From assembly GCA_963754335.1 (NCBI GenBank), contig CAVWFQ010000003.1, positions 992,001 through 1,056,000 of the forward strand: 64,000 nt of DNA, in the 5' to 3' direction. The position numbers and the translations under genes were made by a program. The notes beneath the pieces were generated by a model. That model was not told the DNA's origin. It searched no databases and saw only the letters and a program-made list of their open reading frames with translations. Of the stretch, positions 20,106 through 28,872 are shown piece by piece. Position 1 is the stretch's first letter. Each line of letters begins with the position of its first letter. Source of the DNA: JBBSDP01 sp963754335. GTDB lineage: Bacteria > Planctomycetota > Phycisphaerae > Tepidisphaerales > Tepidisphaeraceae.

Positions 20106-20618
20106 TCACCGCGTGCCGCGCAGGGCCAGAATAAGCTCGACTTCTCCGTCTGGACGCCGCAATTGGTGTGCGATTTCGCGTGAGGAACGCCCCTGGTCGG
20201 CCAATACATAGATTTCGGCATGACGCGGATCGAGGGCCGGCTCAGCGGCCTTGATCGTCATCGCCTCCAACGCTCCTGCGGCTCCGTCCTTGTCCGAAGA
20301 GTCTTGCCTGCTCGCCGCCGATTTCAGGGCGGCGATCTTCTCGTCTGCCTCTTTGATCAGCAATTCGAGTTTGGCTGCCCGGGTATCAAGCTGGTGCTCA
20401 CCTGGCGAGCCATATCCGACAATTCCACGAGCAGATTCGACATTTCGCGCTCAACCGCCCGCTGACCGGCAAGGCTGGTTGGCTGGCGCGCCAACGGATC
20501 CTTCTTGCGTGCGCCACGGACGCATGATCGCGTACACGATCGTCAACGTCGAAACGATGATCAGCATCCACCGGCTTGTGGGATCCAGATTCTTGAGTTG
20601 CGACAATGGAACAAGCAT
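20106..20618 (-). CDS. Membrane-anchored coiled-coil protein (DUF6115-like), two frameshifts
   Basis: Three consecutive minus-strand frames join into one protein. From the ATG at 20618: MLVPLSQLKNLDPTSRWM, then a transmembrane segment LIIVSTLTIVYAIMRPW; after a shift near 20487, SLAGQRAVEREMSNLLVELS; after another near 20393, LDTRAAKLELLIKEADEKIA, ending in a helix-turn-helix-like ADQGRSSREIAHQLRRPDGE. Adding one CG in GGCGCGCC and one C in ACCAG restores a continuous frame. The layout (N-terminal anchor, coiled coil, IA-x-x-L-x-x-x-x-GEVELIL tail) resembles DUF6115 proteins found near motility genes in other bacteria. Family assignment is tentative. Confidence 0.55.
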
Positions 20619-20837
20619 GCCAATGAGTTCCGGGACTTCCCTGCCTCCATCCTGCCGGCGCGGACCGGCCGACGCAAGCGATCGTTCGTGGTGCGGCCTT
20701 GAGTCCCGCTCTCTCCGTCACGAGATTACAAATATCGAAGGGAGAAGATATTCATCTTCCAAAAGCTCGGTTACCGATAATCACTGATCGGGTACGTAAT
20801 TAAATTGACGCCATGAGTTGGCGTGGGAAGGATCCCA

Positions 20838-21413
20838 ATGTCTTCGATCACCAGCATTTCGTCGGGCAACGGCCTCTCTCAGTTTCTTCAAAGTCTTTCG
20901 TCGACCCAGGCGGCGGCAAGTTCTCCGGTAGTCACGGCGGCAACGTCGACCGACGCCGCCTCCGCGGACTCAACATCATCAGCGCCAGTCGCTGGACATC
21001 ATCATCACCACGGAGGCGGCGGAAAAGGGGGGGAGTTCCTCTCCAAACTTCAATCCGCCGTGACCAGCGCGCTCCAGGATGCGCAAGGGGAAACCACCGC
21101 CGATCCCAATTCGATTGTAGAAAATGCAATTGAAAGTATCTTGAAGCAGTCCAACCCGCAGAGTCCGTCGGCGACGTCAACTTCAACGGGAACCGCCGAC
21201 CCGACTTCGTCCACGGATTCAACCGCGACGACGAACGGAACCACGTCGGCTTATCAAACCTTCATACAAACGCTCGAAGCCAACGGCGTCGATCCCCAGC
21301 AATTTCACCAGGACTTTTTCAACGCCGTGCAACAGGCCCAGAATGGCCAATCCAATCCAGCCCTCGCATTCCAGAACTGGCCGCCGGGCACCGCGGTGGA
21401 CACGATCGGTTGA
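20838..21413 (+). CDS. Low-complexity Ser/Thr/His-rich protein of unknown function
   Basis: A 191-residue protein starting MSSITSISSGNGLSQFLQSL at 20838, with GGAAGGA about 7 bases upstream. Ser/Ala/Thr-rich segments surround a GHHHHHGGGGKGG stretch. Two amphipathic segments (FLSKLQSAVTSALQDAQGE and YQTFIQTLEANGVDPQQFHQ) look like helices. There is no signal peptide or membrane segment. The His run could bind metal. I do not recognise the family; composition and codon use are consistent with a real gene. Confidence 0.65.
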   Translation: MSSITSISSGNGLSQFLQSLSSTQAAASSPVVTAATSTDAASADSTSSAPVAGHHHHHGGGGKGGEFLSKLQSAVTSALQDAQGETTADPNSIVENAIESILKQSNPQSPSATSTSTGTADPTSSTDSTATTNGTTSAYQTFIQTLEANGVDPQQFHQDFFNAVQQAQNGQSNPALAFQNWPPGTAVDTIG

Positions 21414-21645
21414 CCGCCTCATAGGCGAATCCCAAATCCCAAATACCAAAGCCCAAAAAAGATCCAACAGCCCAAAGGGAGAAAAGAGACGCGCATTTGT
21501 TTGTTTTTTGGATCTTGAGATTCGAGATTTATTTGGAGACTTGGAATTTGAGCTTTGGGATTATTGGCCCGCGATCTGATCGGTTGACACCCTTACCGCG
21601 CCCGTAAAAATATAAGTCGCTAGCGGCGACGACCGCGGCGGCTCC

Positions 21646-21728
21646 GGGCGTGTACCCAAGTGGCCAACGGGGTCAGACTGTAAATCTGATGGCTTATGCC
21701 TTCGAAGGTTCGAATCCTTCCGCGCCCA
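21646..21728 (+). tRNA. tRNA-Tyr (anticodon GTA)
   Basis: Class II tRNA of 83 bases with a long variable arm: acceptor GGGCGTG pairs with CGCGCCC (one G-T pair), anticodon arm AGACTGTAAATCT with GTA, T-arm GAAGGTTCGAATCCTTC, and discriminator A at 21728. CCA is not encoded. Confidence 0.95.
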
Positions 21729-21768
21729 TACGATCGTTCCATTTGATGCGCCAAAAGCGATCCAGGCG

Positions 21769-22317
21769 GTGGCGGTGCTCCTCCGCGAGCACGGCGGTCA
21801 AATGTCCCGATTGCGGCTACTCCAACTCCTTTACATCGCCAACCGAGAGAGCTTGAAGGAGGCATTGCGGCCGATCACGGGTGATCGAATCGCGGCGATG
21901 GATCACGGCCCCGTTCCGTCGTCCACTTACGACCTGCTCAGGAGGGAGCACATCGGATCGCCGCTCTGGGATCAGTTCATCGAGCAGATTGGCCCGCAGG
22001 AACACCGTCTGATTCGCGACCCCGGCGTGGGGGAACTCTCCAAATACGAGATCGAGAAACTCCGAAGCATTTCCGAAGCCCGCCGGGAGATGAATGGCTA
22101 CGACATCGCGCTCGAAACGCATGAGTACGATGAATGGAAGCGCAACAAGCCTTCGCCCGAGGGATATCGCTCGATTCCGCTCAACGATCTGTTGGCTGCC
22201 CTGGGCCTCCAGGGGAGCAAGACGCGAATTGAGGAGGCGGTGGCCGACGATGCGGCTTTCGACGAGGCCCTCGCCAAGGTCCGTTCGCGCGAGCACGCCG
22301 TGATGAGCTCGAAATGA
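21769..22317 (+). CDS. Panacea-domain protein (SocA/DUF4065-like)
   Basis: A Panacea/DUF4065 domain, found in antitoxins and phage-related proteins: LREHGGQMSRLRLLQLLYIA is the N-terminal core, then GDRIAAMDHGPVPSSTYDLL. Family members neutralise diverse toxins. The only usable start I see is a GTG at 21769. However, the conserved sequence seems to extend upstream as FDAPKAIQAVAVLLREHGG from 21742, only 13 bases after tRNA-Tyr, without a start codon. No partner toxin is visible: the next gene is convergent. It may be an orphan antitoxin or the end of an element integrated at the tRNA. Confidence 0.75.
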   Translation: MAVLLREHGGQMSRLRLLQLLYIANRESLKEALRPITGDRIAAMDHGPVPSSTYDLLRREHIGSPLWDQFIEQIGPQEHRLIRDPGVGELSKYEIEKLRSISEARREMNGYDIALETHEYDEWKRNKPSPEGYRSIPLNDLLAALGLQGSKTRIEEAVADDAAFDEALAKVRSREHAVMSSK

Positions 22318-22407
22318 GAGCCGGCGTGTTTTCAGGTTCACTAAAGCCGCCGACATTCACCGCTGGGTCGTTATTTCCGATCCTGTGCTCAACCCGGTGT
22401 GCTTTCT

Positions 22408-23007
22408 TCACGGACTTGGACCAATGTATTTCTTGTAAGCAGCGATCCAGTCTCCGGCGATCTCCTTTTGAGCTTCGACAACCGAGATCTGACCATCGCA
22501 CACCATCTGGTGCAGCTTGTTCTCGATCTTATCTTTCACGCGTGCGTTCCATGTCCCGGAATACGATTCGGGCCACAGATTCGCCAAGTCGTTCGAGCCC
22601 CCCAGCTCCAGCGAAATAAGATGGTCGACCTCGTAGTTCCCGTGAGGTTCGGTCGCGTGGTAGTTGGCAAAAACCTGATTCTTCGTTGCCTCCGTGACAT
22701 TTCGCACCTTGGCGGTATAGCCTGGCACGCAGAGCTGTTCCTTCGTCACTCCGGCAAATACCGCCCCGGGTGTCTGAATCGGATCGGGCATGCTTCCGGC
22801 GGGATAATTTGGATGCTCCACGTTCGTCCGCAGGGCCAGCGGCCGTATCGCGGCAGCCTCTTCGGGAGTATGGAGCGACTCCATGATGTGCGCCGACTCC
22901 AGCGTGGTCCGCGTGCTAACAGCGGGAGGAAGAGTGATGCTGGCCGGTTCCGGCGACTGACAACCGGCAATCAGGAACATCAAGGCGACAAACCATGTGT
23001 AATTCAT
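22408..23007 (-). CDS. HNH-nuclease-like lipoprotein
   Basis: A 199-residue protein; the ATG at 23007 (MNYTWFVALMFLIAGC) gives a signal peptide with lipobox LIAGC, and GAGGG lies 6 bases upstream. The C-terminal half carries an HNH-like motif NYEVDHLISLELGGSNDLAN followed by LWPE. This is the DH-x-n-N arrangement of His-Me finger nucleases with the NLWP tail seen in secreted HNH proteins. Downstream is KDKIENKLHQMVCDGQISV. It is likely exported to the periplasm or cell surface, where a nuclease could serve DNA scavenging or defence; activity is inferred only. It is convergent with the Panacea gene. Confidence 0.75.
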   Translation of the reverse strand: MNYTWFVALMFLIAGCQSPEPASITLPPAVSTRTTLESAHIMESLHTPEEAAAIRPLALRTNVEHPNYPAGSMPDPIQTPGAVFAGVTKEQLCVPGYTAKVRNVTEATKNQVFANYHATEPHGNYEVDHLISLELGGSNDLANLWPESYSGTWNARVKDKIENKLHQMVCDGQISVVEAQKEIAGDWIAAYKKYIGPSP

Positions 23008-23481
23008 CTGTGCCCTCGTTCTTGAAGTTCGGTCCGAGTCTTGGCAGATGTGGAGAAGGCGAACGACAATTTCCGTTTTCAGGTCAATTTCATCGGATTC
23101 CCCTTTTAGATGATTTCCGCGACCAATCGGTCGCTCGACGAACATCTGCATCGTGCATCAAGTCGTTTGTTTCAGCAAATTTTACTTCCTGTAACGACAG
23201 GGCAATTCTCATCCGACGATGCGCCGGATCGACCCGGCCGGCACGGTCGCCTTTTGAAAAACAGACGAGAGAGAAGATTGTCAAACCCGGCGACGGCGGG
23301 CGAGAAGGCCCACGCCGGCGCGTGGCTGATTCATTCCGCGTTCCAGCCGCCGCAAAAAATTGTAAAGTCGAATGGCGGATTGAGATCGTGTCCCCTAAAC
23401 TTGTCGCGCGGACTCATGGCATGTCGGGCGAAGTGCGCTTGATCCAGAGTGTTCGGGCAGCGAATCAGGCGAAGGACTCAC
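23008..23481. other. Intergenic, no gene seen
   Basis: Between two divergent genes. No convincing reading frame, RNA gene or terminator is seen. Promoters for both neighbours should lie here, but I cannot point to clear -35/-10 pairs. A ribosome-binding GAAGGA at 23471-23476 serves the downstream gene. Confidence 0.5.
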
Positions 23482-25923
23482 ATGTTTGACATAAATACTT
23501 ATCGCGCTATCTCCAGTCAGCGTAAAACCGTGCGCATCAAAAAAGTCTTGAATCAAGCGGCGTCGAATTCGGCAAGGCAGATGTTTTCCGAAGCGATGGA
23601 AATGCGTTTGCTCTTCTCGGCGGTCCCCGTCCCATTTACATCGGTCGATGTCGGGCAGGTGGGGATTGCGGGGTCGGCAACATACGCCGCCAGCACCGGA
23701 ACCTTCACCGTAAACGGCGCCGGCACCGATATTTTCGGCGCTGCTGACGCGTTTCAATTTGTCTATCAGCCGCTGGATGGTGACGGCAGCATCACGGTGC
23801 ATGAGACGGGCAACTTCTCCGCTGATCCCTTGGCGCACGCCGGAATTACGATCCGTTCTTCCCTTTCGCCGACGGCGGCGAACGCGTTTCTCGCTGACCA
23901 GGAGGGCGGCCCCGTATTCGCCAATAGCCGCACCACCGATGGTGGCAACGGGACCAATCTGACGGTGCAGAGTGCGGCACTCCCGAATTGGCTTCAGTTG
24001 CAGCGCAGCGGCGACACGATCACCGCCTTGACTTCGACGGATGGGACGAATTTCACGGTCATTGCCACGACCACGCTGCCCAATCTGCCGAATCACGCTC
24101 TGGTCGGTATGGTGGTCGCGTCCAACAACCCCTCACAGATTTCCACGGGGACTTTTGACAAAGTAACGGTGACGGATTCTGTACCGCCAACCGCACAAAT
24201 TAATTCCGCACCGCCTGTCACTTCGCTGACAAGCACGCCGTATCAGTTCTCCGTCGATTTCAGCGATAACGTGGCGATCGATGCGTCAACCATCGCCGGT
24301 ACGAATGTGCTCGTGACAGGGCCCGGAGGATACAGCCAGACAGGTACACTCGTCTCAACCGGCCTGGCCAACGGCACTCCGGTGACGGCGACCTACAGCG
24401 TGCCTTCGCCGCCGTCGCCCGGCACCTATACGATCAGCCTGGTCTCCAACCAGGTTAAGGATATAAGCGGGAATCCCGTGGCCGGCGGCCCACTGGGCAC
24501 ATTTGTCGCCAACTTTTCGACCGATACAACGCCTCCCACCGGCGTTGTCAGCAATGCGCCGACTGATACGTCTTCGACAACGCCTTACACCTTCAGTATG
24601 ACCTGGTCCGACGACGTGGCTGTTAAAGCATCTTCGATCGGATCGGGGAATGTACTGGTGACGGGACCGGGCGGCTACAGTCAGCTTGGCACCCTGGTCA
24701 GCGCAGCGACCGGTGACAGCAATACCATCGTAGCGCAGTATCGAGTGACCGCGCCGGCCGTCGACGGAACTTACACCGTATCCGTCGGATCCAATCCAGT
24801 GACCGACACCAACAATAATCCGATAGCCGCCGCTACGTTGGGAACCTTCACGGTCGCCATTAACCAGCCCACTGGTTCGATCTCCGGCTATGTCCTTGGC
24901 ATCAAAGGTCTGGGCCTTCCGGGTCAAACCGTCTACCTCGACAGCAATAAGAACGGCGTGCTGGACAGCGGAGAGCCGACGTCTATCACGGATTCGACGG
25001 GGTTCTATTCATTCGCGAACCTCCTCACCGGAACATACCGTGTCGAGGAAGTGCCGACTTCCGGCCTCTTCGAAGGAGAGCCGGATTCGGGTTTCCGCGA
25101 CGTGATGGTCACCAGCGGAGCAACAACCGGCAGCGTTCGTTTTGCCAATTTCCGCAATCCGCTCGCTGCGGGAACCGCCGGGCCTGATCTCGTCGTCGCC
25201 TACACCGGCGCCCCTCCTGTTTCTGGCATTGAGGGAAACAAGGGATCGTTCAGCGTAAAGATCACGAATGTGGGCACGACGACCGCCACCGGACCGGTGG
25301 ATCTTTCCTTGATGGCTTCGACCAACGGAACCATCAGCGGCACTGCGTCGTATATTGGAACCGTTTCAGCGAGCAAGTCGATCAATCTGAAGCCCAACGC
25401 CTCCAAAACCGTCAAATTTGCATTCGAATACCCGACTCTTGTGACGGCCGGAAGCTACAGCCTTGTGACCACCGTTGATTCCTCAAACGGAATCGTGGAA
25501 ACCAACGAGTCGAACAATCTGGCGGCCAGCGCGCCGATCACGATTTCCAGTTCAACCATCGATCTCACGGGTGCATTCACGAAGACGCCAACGTCGATCG
25601 TTCGTGGGAAGAGCGCCTCCGTGACGGTTCAGTTGAACAATATCGGCACCAGTCCTGCCTCCGGCCAAATGAGCATCAGCATTTATCAGTCGCCAACTCC
25701 CACCTTCAGCTCGAGCGACCTGTTAATCGGAACGCTGCCGCACGCAAATATCTCGCTGAAGCCGGGCGCCAATCACAAGTATACGTTTAGTTTCAAGGCA
25801 CCGACCACCGCCGCAACCGGAAGCGAGTATCTGATCGCTTTCGTGAACTCGGCGGTGACGATCGGTGAAAGCGACCTCACGAACAACACGGCTGCCAGCG
25901 CCAGCACGGTGAGCTTCAGCTAG
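23482..25923 (+). CDS. Large surface protein: LEPR-type N-terminus, laminin-like domain, Ig-like repeats, SdrD-B and CARDB
   Basis: An 813-residue predicted exported protein. The ATG at 23482 (MFDINTYRAISS) is set by GAAGGA 5 bases upstream. Residues about 38-48 carry the LEPR-XLL-like motif EAMEMRLLFSA. In order: a concanavalin/laminin-like domain resembling DUF1349 (DAFQFVYQPLDGDGSITV), two Ig-like modules each with NVLVTGPGGYSQ-G-TLVS, an SdrD B-type repeat (GYVLGIKGLGLPGQTVYLDS then NKNGVLDSGE), and two CARDB domains. There is no enzymatic motif. It is likely a cell-surface adhesin or scaffold anchored by the N-terminal motif. The composition (Thr, Ser, Gly, Asn) is typical of such proteins. 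Confidence 0.85.
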   Translation: MFDINTYRAISSQRKTVRIKKVLNQAASNSARQMFSEAMEMRLLFSAVPVPFTSVDVGQVGIAGSATYAASTGTFTVNGAGTDIFGAADAFQFVYQPLDGDGSITVHETGNFSADPLAHAGITIRSSLSPTAANAFLADQEGGPVFANSRTTDGGNGTNLTVQSAALPNWLQLQRSGDTITALTSTDGTNFTVIATTTLPNLPNHALVGMVVASNNPSQISTGTFDKVTVTDSVPPTAQINSAPPVTSLTSTPYQFSVDFSDNVAIDASTIAGTNVLVTGPGGYSQTGTLVSTGLANGTPVTATYSVPSPPSPGTYTISLVSNQVKDISGNPVAGGPLGTFVANFSTDTTPPTGVVSNAPTDTSSTTPYTFSMTWSDDVAVKASSIGSGNVLVTGPGGYSQLGTLVSAATGDSNTIVAQYRVTAPAVDGTYTVSVGSNPVTDTNNNPIAAATLGTFTVAINQPTGSISGYVLGIKGLGLPGQTVYLDSNKNGVLDSGEPTSITDSTGFYSFANLLTGTYRVEEVPTSGLFEGEPDSGFRDVMVTSGATTGSVRFANFRNPLAAGTAGPDLVVAYTGAPPVSGIEGNKGSFSVKITNVGTTTATGPVDLSLMASTNGTISGTASYIGTVSASKSINLKPNASKTVKFAFEYPTLVTAGSYSLVTTVDSSNGIVETNESNNLAASAPITISSSTIDLTGAFTKTPTSIVRGKSASVTVQLNNIGTSPASGQMSISIYQSPTPTFSSSDLLIGTLPHANISLKPGANHKYTFSFKAPTTAATGSEYLIAFVNSAVTIGESDLTNNTAASASTVSFS

Positions 25924-26012
25924 TTGATTGTTCGGCTCATGGATCCAAAACGGTGCTTCGGCTTTTTTGCGGCGGGCTCACTTCAGTGAGCCGGTCACCC
26001 CAACGTCGACCC

Positions 26013-26306
26013 TCACCCCGCCCACGGCACGAGGTACAATTCGAATAAGACCCAGGCGAACGGAATGAAGGCCGAGATAAAAATGAAGCCGATCCATGCA
26101 AAAACGGGAATCTCATCATTTGACGGCCGGAGTGCCAGAGGCATGCCAAACAGCGTGCCGAAAAAACGTTCCGCCATTCTTCGCGGCAGGTCTCGATCAA
26201 AGACAATGGCGTAAATGAAAACCAGATCAATCGCCATTCCGAGTGCAAAGAAGCAGCGGAATAACGCAATCGCGTGGTCGTGCATGAAATGGAAGTAGGC
26301 TCCCAT
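26013..26306 (-). CDS. Small hypothetical membrane protein
   Basis: A 97-residue protein with two or three hydrophobic segments (ALFRCFFALGMAIDLVFIYA, FAWIGFIFISAFIPFAWVLF). The ATG at 26306 starts MGAYFHFMHDHAIAL. I do not recognise a family. Another small membrane protein lies on the same strand at 26859-27089, and both regions contain a similar FRTAMRP/FATAMRP-ERFI peptide in one frame, which hints at a shared ancestry of this cluster. Confidence 0.55.
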   Translation of the reverse strand: MGAYFHFMHDHAIALFRCFFALGMAIDLVFIYAIVFDRDLPRRMAERFFGTLFGMPLALRPSNDEIPVFAWIGFIFISAFIPFAWVLFELYLVPWAG

Positions 26307-26421
26307 GCGAAGCGTAGTGTCCCACTCTGATTGCCGTTCGACAAGGGATTGCGATTCGGCCGAGCGGTCGGGATGAATCGTTCAGCAGGTCGCATTGCCG
26401 TGGCGAAGCCGCTCACACTGA

Positions 26422-26598
26422 AACTTTCTGAGGCACCGGCGGCGAAATGGAAATTGTATCGACTGCGACTACGATCTTCGCGCGAGCCGCCGCAGATGTC
26501 CGGAGTGCGGTCAAGTCAATCACCCCCCGACGCGTGCGCCGAAAATATTCGGCAAGCAACGGAAATTGAGGTTCGCGTCATTCGCGTGTCACAGTTAG
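26422..26598 (+). pseudogene. Zinc-ribbon relic
   Basis: An open frame without a start codon, bounded by TGA at 26419 and TAG at 26596. It contains NCIDCDYDLRASRRRCPECG, the C-x2-C-x-YDLRA-x-n-CPECG zinc ribbon that ends many small planctomycete membrane proteins, with an intact relative here at 49999-50502. The N-terminal membrane part is absent, so this is a remnant. Confidence 0.55.
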
Positions 26599-26858
26599 TT
26601 CGCGCGTGCATCGGGGGGAATTTTAACCGCGGATTTCGCGGATTGGCGCGGATCAGACATTACGATTCACAGCCAGGCGCGCATTACAGAGCACGAATGA
26701 CCAGCGATACAGGAAATCCCGTCTAAGCCCAGGGATTAAGGAATAGGCCGCCGATCCCGCGCGTCTTGTTTTCGACGGCTCGGCGCATCATCCGCCGTCC
26801 GTCGCCATCCCTGGGTTCTCCTGGCGCGGACCGTGCCGGCAGGATTGGCCGGGTCACT

Positions 26859-27089
26859 TCACTCCTGAAAAATTTGAGCGGCTGCCGCGATTTTCAGCTT
26901 CCGTTTGCGGCGAATCGCCAAACCTCGTTTGACCAGAGCCAGCACGAACGCGAATGTTTGCAGATACAACAGCCCCCGCGATTCGCTGAACACCCCGATC
27001 CAGGCGAAATTGAGCAAGATCGCCCAAATGGCCAGGAGAGCGTAAATGAATCGTTCGTAAGGTCTCATTGCCGTTCGGAAGCTATCCAT
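26859..27089 (-). CDS. Small hypothetical membrane protein
   Basis: A 76-residue protein with two transmembrane segments (FIYALLAIWAILLNFAWIGV and GLLYLQTFAFVLALV) and a basic C-terminal patch KRGLAIRRKRKLKI, which predicts that the tail is cytoplasmic. The family is unknown. It is the only credible frame in this stretch. Confidence 0.55.
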   Translation of the reverse strand: MDSFRTAMRPYERFIYALLAIWAILLNFAWIGVFSESRGLLYLQTFAFVLALVKRGLAIRRKRKLKIAAAAQIFQE

Positions 27090-27240
27090 GGTAATCGCTC
27101 ATTAAATCAAGCGCAAGGGGCGTCACAACGATAAAGGGTGATTGTATTGGGAGCATCCGCAGTAACCGGTCTCGCCGCATCGATCCGTATCCAGAACTCC
27201 CGTATCCCGTTTGGGAAGTTGAATTGTTACGATTCAAACG

Positions 27241-27546
27241 ATGGCAGACCCAGACACAGTGCGGGATCGACTCGCAGTTGAGATCCAAGCTGCCTTCCAC
27301 GGGGTTGCCCGCGGAAACGGGATGGGGCTTCACGAGGCGAACGCGATCGACGATCACGCATCGACGCCGGAGCAATTGGCGGCGCGATTGCTCGAAGTCG
27401 ATAAACGCTGGCAGGACGTACCCAATGAATGGCTGGAGCAGATGGGCTCTGCGTTTGCGTTTCTCGATCAAACGGGTCTCCGATATTATCTCCCAGCCGT
27501 GATGATCTGGTATCTCCAATACGGCGATTCGACCGATTCCGGATGA
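27241..27546 (+). CDS. DUF6714 family protein
   Basis: A 101-residue soluble protein matching DUF6714: an AAF-x-GV-x-x-x-x-G start (IQAAFHGVARGNGMGLHEAN), the acidic AIDDHAS, the Trp motif DKRWQDVPNEWLEQ, and the C-terminal core FLDQTGLRYYLPAVMIWYL. Members are small proteins of unknown function, sometimes near toxin, immunity or defence loci. The stop TGA overlaps the next ATG in ATGA, so the two genes are translationally coupled. Confidence 0.75.
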   Translation: MADPDTVRDRLAVEIQAAFHGVARGNGMGLHEANAIDDHASTPEQLAARLLEVDKRWQDVPNEWLEQMGSAFAFLDQTGLRYYLPAVMIWYLQYGDSTDSG

Positions 27547-27779
27547 GGGTCGCACGCGACGTGTTCGAGCCGATCGAGCCGCTGCGCGAGACGCTGCAAG
27601 CCATCAAACCGGGCATTTGCTTCGGCTCACAGTCCGCCAACCACTGCCGCAATTGCGGCGCGGATTTGTTCCCCGGAGGCGAGATTCCGAGTATCCCGAA
27701 CGCGATGCGTCTCATCCTTAACGCCAAGTGCCCGGCGTGCGATCGGCCGCTCCCGACATTTGGGCAGTTCGTGCCTTGA
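27543..27779 (+). CDS. Small zinc-ribbon protein coupled to the DUF6714 gene
   Basis: A 78-residue protein starting inside the ATGA overlap at 27543 (MRVARDVFEPIEPLRETLQA). Two Cys pairs, HCRNCGADLF and AKCPACDRPLPTFG, separated by about 25 residues, form a probable zinc ribbon. There is no membrane segment. The family is not recognised. Coupling to the upstream DUF6714 gene suggests the two products act together. Confidence 0.6.
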   Translation: MRVARDVFEPIEPLRETLQAIKPGICFGSQSANHCRNCGADLFPGGEIPSIPNAMRLILNAKCPACDRPLPTFGQFVP

Positions 27780-27841
27780 GCCATTCGACGATTCGGATCG
27801 GGCGGCAAATTCAGCTGCGGCGTGATGAACAATCGGTGACG

Positions 27842-27875
27842 CATCCACGGAGTTTGCCCATCCACGGAGTTTGCC
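27842..27875. repeat. 17-bp perfect tandem duplication
   Basis: CATCCACGGAGTTTGCC occurs twice head to tail. It lies in the 286-base non-coding gap between the zinc-ribbon gene and the next minus-strand gene, which otherwise shows nothing. Confidence 0.9.
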
Positions 27876-28065
27876 GGCCAGATAAGCGTGAGATAGATAA
27901 TTAACGCCGCACCGATCGTCGCAAGTCAGCAACCGATCGACCGTCGTTCGCTGCGACACGCAGGCGATTGATACGCTGTGGCGGACCCCCAGAAAATGGC
28001 CCCAAGGCCCCATTCCTCTACGATCCAAACGTATGTGCGTCGCATCGCACTTTTCAACTCCGGGC

Positions 28066-28296
28066 TCAGCGGTCCAACTCGATGAACAAATGCCAAGTCG
28101 CGATCCCGCTCACGACGCCGGCCAACGCATAAAGCATTGCAGCGCAAAGTTGGATTGTGATCGAGAGCACATACGCCCAGTTCGGCATCACGGGGAAGAG
28201 AATACGAATGCCTCCATTCACTTCCTCAAGGGTCAGCGTCCGCGGCGGAGCCGACGCCGGCGAAACGTACTCCATAATCGGCGATGCGGTTTGCAT
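28066..28296 (-). CDS. Small hypothetical membrane protein
   Basis: A 76-residue protein (MQTASPIMEYVSPASAPPRT) with one long hydrophobic stretch containing YVLSITIQLCAAMLYALAGV. Function unknown. About 100 bases upstream, on the same strand, is an extended -10 element TGGTATAAT (TATAAT at 28397-28402) that could drive it. Confidence 0.5.
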   Translation of the reverse strand: MQTASPIMEYVSPASAPPRTLTLEEVNGGIRILFPVMPNWAYVLSITIQLCAAMLYALAGVVSGIATWHLFIELDR

Positions 28297-28397
28297 GTTG
28301 TTGTGAAAGGGTCAAACCCAATGTGACGCGACCCGTTATGCGAATGACCGTCCACCGTGCCTCGACTTGGAAACAGGCGAGCAAACATCAGACGAAA

Positions 28398-28484
28398 TTA
28401 TACCACGCCCAACACGGCTCTCAGAAACTGCACCAAGAACTCCGCCCGCATCGCTTCGGTCGCCAGGTCGGGCACGTAATCGCT
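28398..28484 (-). pseudogene. Short C-terminal relic (YVPDLATEAMRAEF), first of two copies
   Basis: The minus-strand frame reads SDYVPDLATEAMRAEFLVQF and ends at a TAA at 28398. The same peptide occurs as ARYVPGLATEVMRAEFWENF at 41199-41273, also on the minus strand. Both are immediately followed by a TGGTAYAAT box. I do not know the parent gene. They look like C-terminal remnants of one family. Confidence 0.4.
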
Positions 28485-28506
28485 CCATCGCCAGCAACCC
28501 AGCCGC

Positions 28507-28872
28507 TCAACTGAAAGCTTTTTCCACTACCATCCCGCATTCGGGGCACCGGTCGCTGGCGGCGCGGAGATCGTAGCGGCAACGAGGCGCAGAATCCCGT
28601 GGACTGCACGTTTAAGGTCGACGTAATCATTTCTGTGATGCCGGCGGCCGCCGCCCTAACCGTAAAAACGAATACGACAAAACCTGAGAAGGGGATGCCC
28701 GCCAGAATGAGCCCTCCCACCCACATCGCCGATGCGTAGCCGCGCGGATGCCAAAGAGCGATTGAGGTTCCCACGGATTGAGCGAGATCCGCGAAAACAA
28801 AACGGTGAGCCACAGCGCAGCCTGAGTGATCACCATTGCTATGTAGAACGGGGTAAACAGGCGACGACGCAT
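28507..28872 (-). CDS. Membrane protein with C-terminal zinc ribbon, two frameshifts
   Basis: Three frames join into one protein: MRRRLFTPFYIAMVITQAAL with a first transmembrane segment and SLFGIR; after a shift near 28740, GYASAMWVGGLILAGIPFSG with a second segment; after another near 28580, CRYDLRAASDRCPECGMVVE to the stop at 28507. The zinc ribbon matches the one at 49999-50502. The ATG at 28872 lies 8 bases after an extended -10 element TGGTACAAT (TACAAT at 28881-28886), so its message may be nearly leaderless. The first shift sits in CCGCGCGGC and is repaired by one extra G; the second is less certain. Confidence 0.55.

Noticed and set aside
26331..26726. A 131-residue plus-strand frame
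   Set aside because: No start context or domain; a different frame in the same place reads the zinc-ribbon motif.
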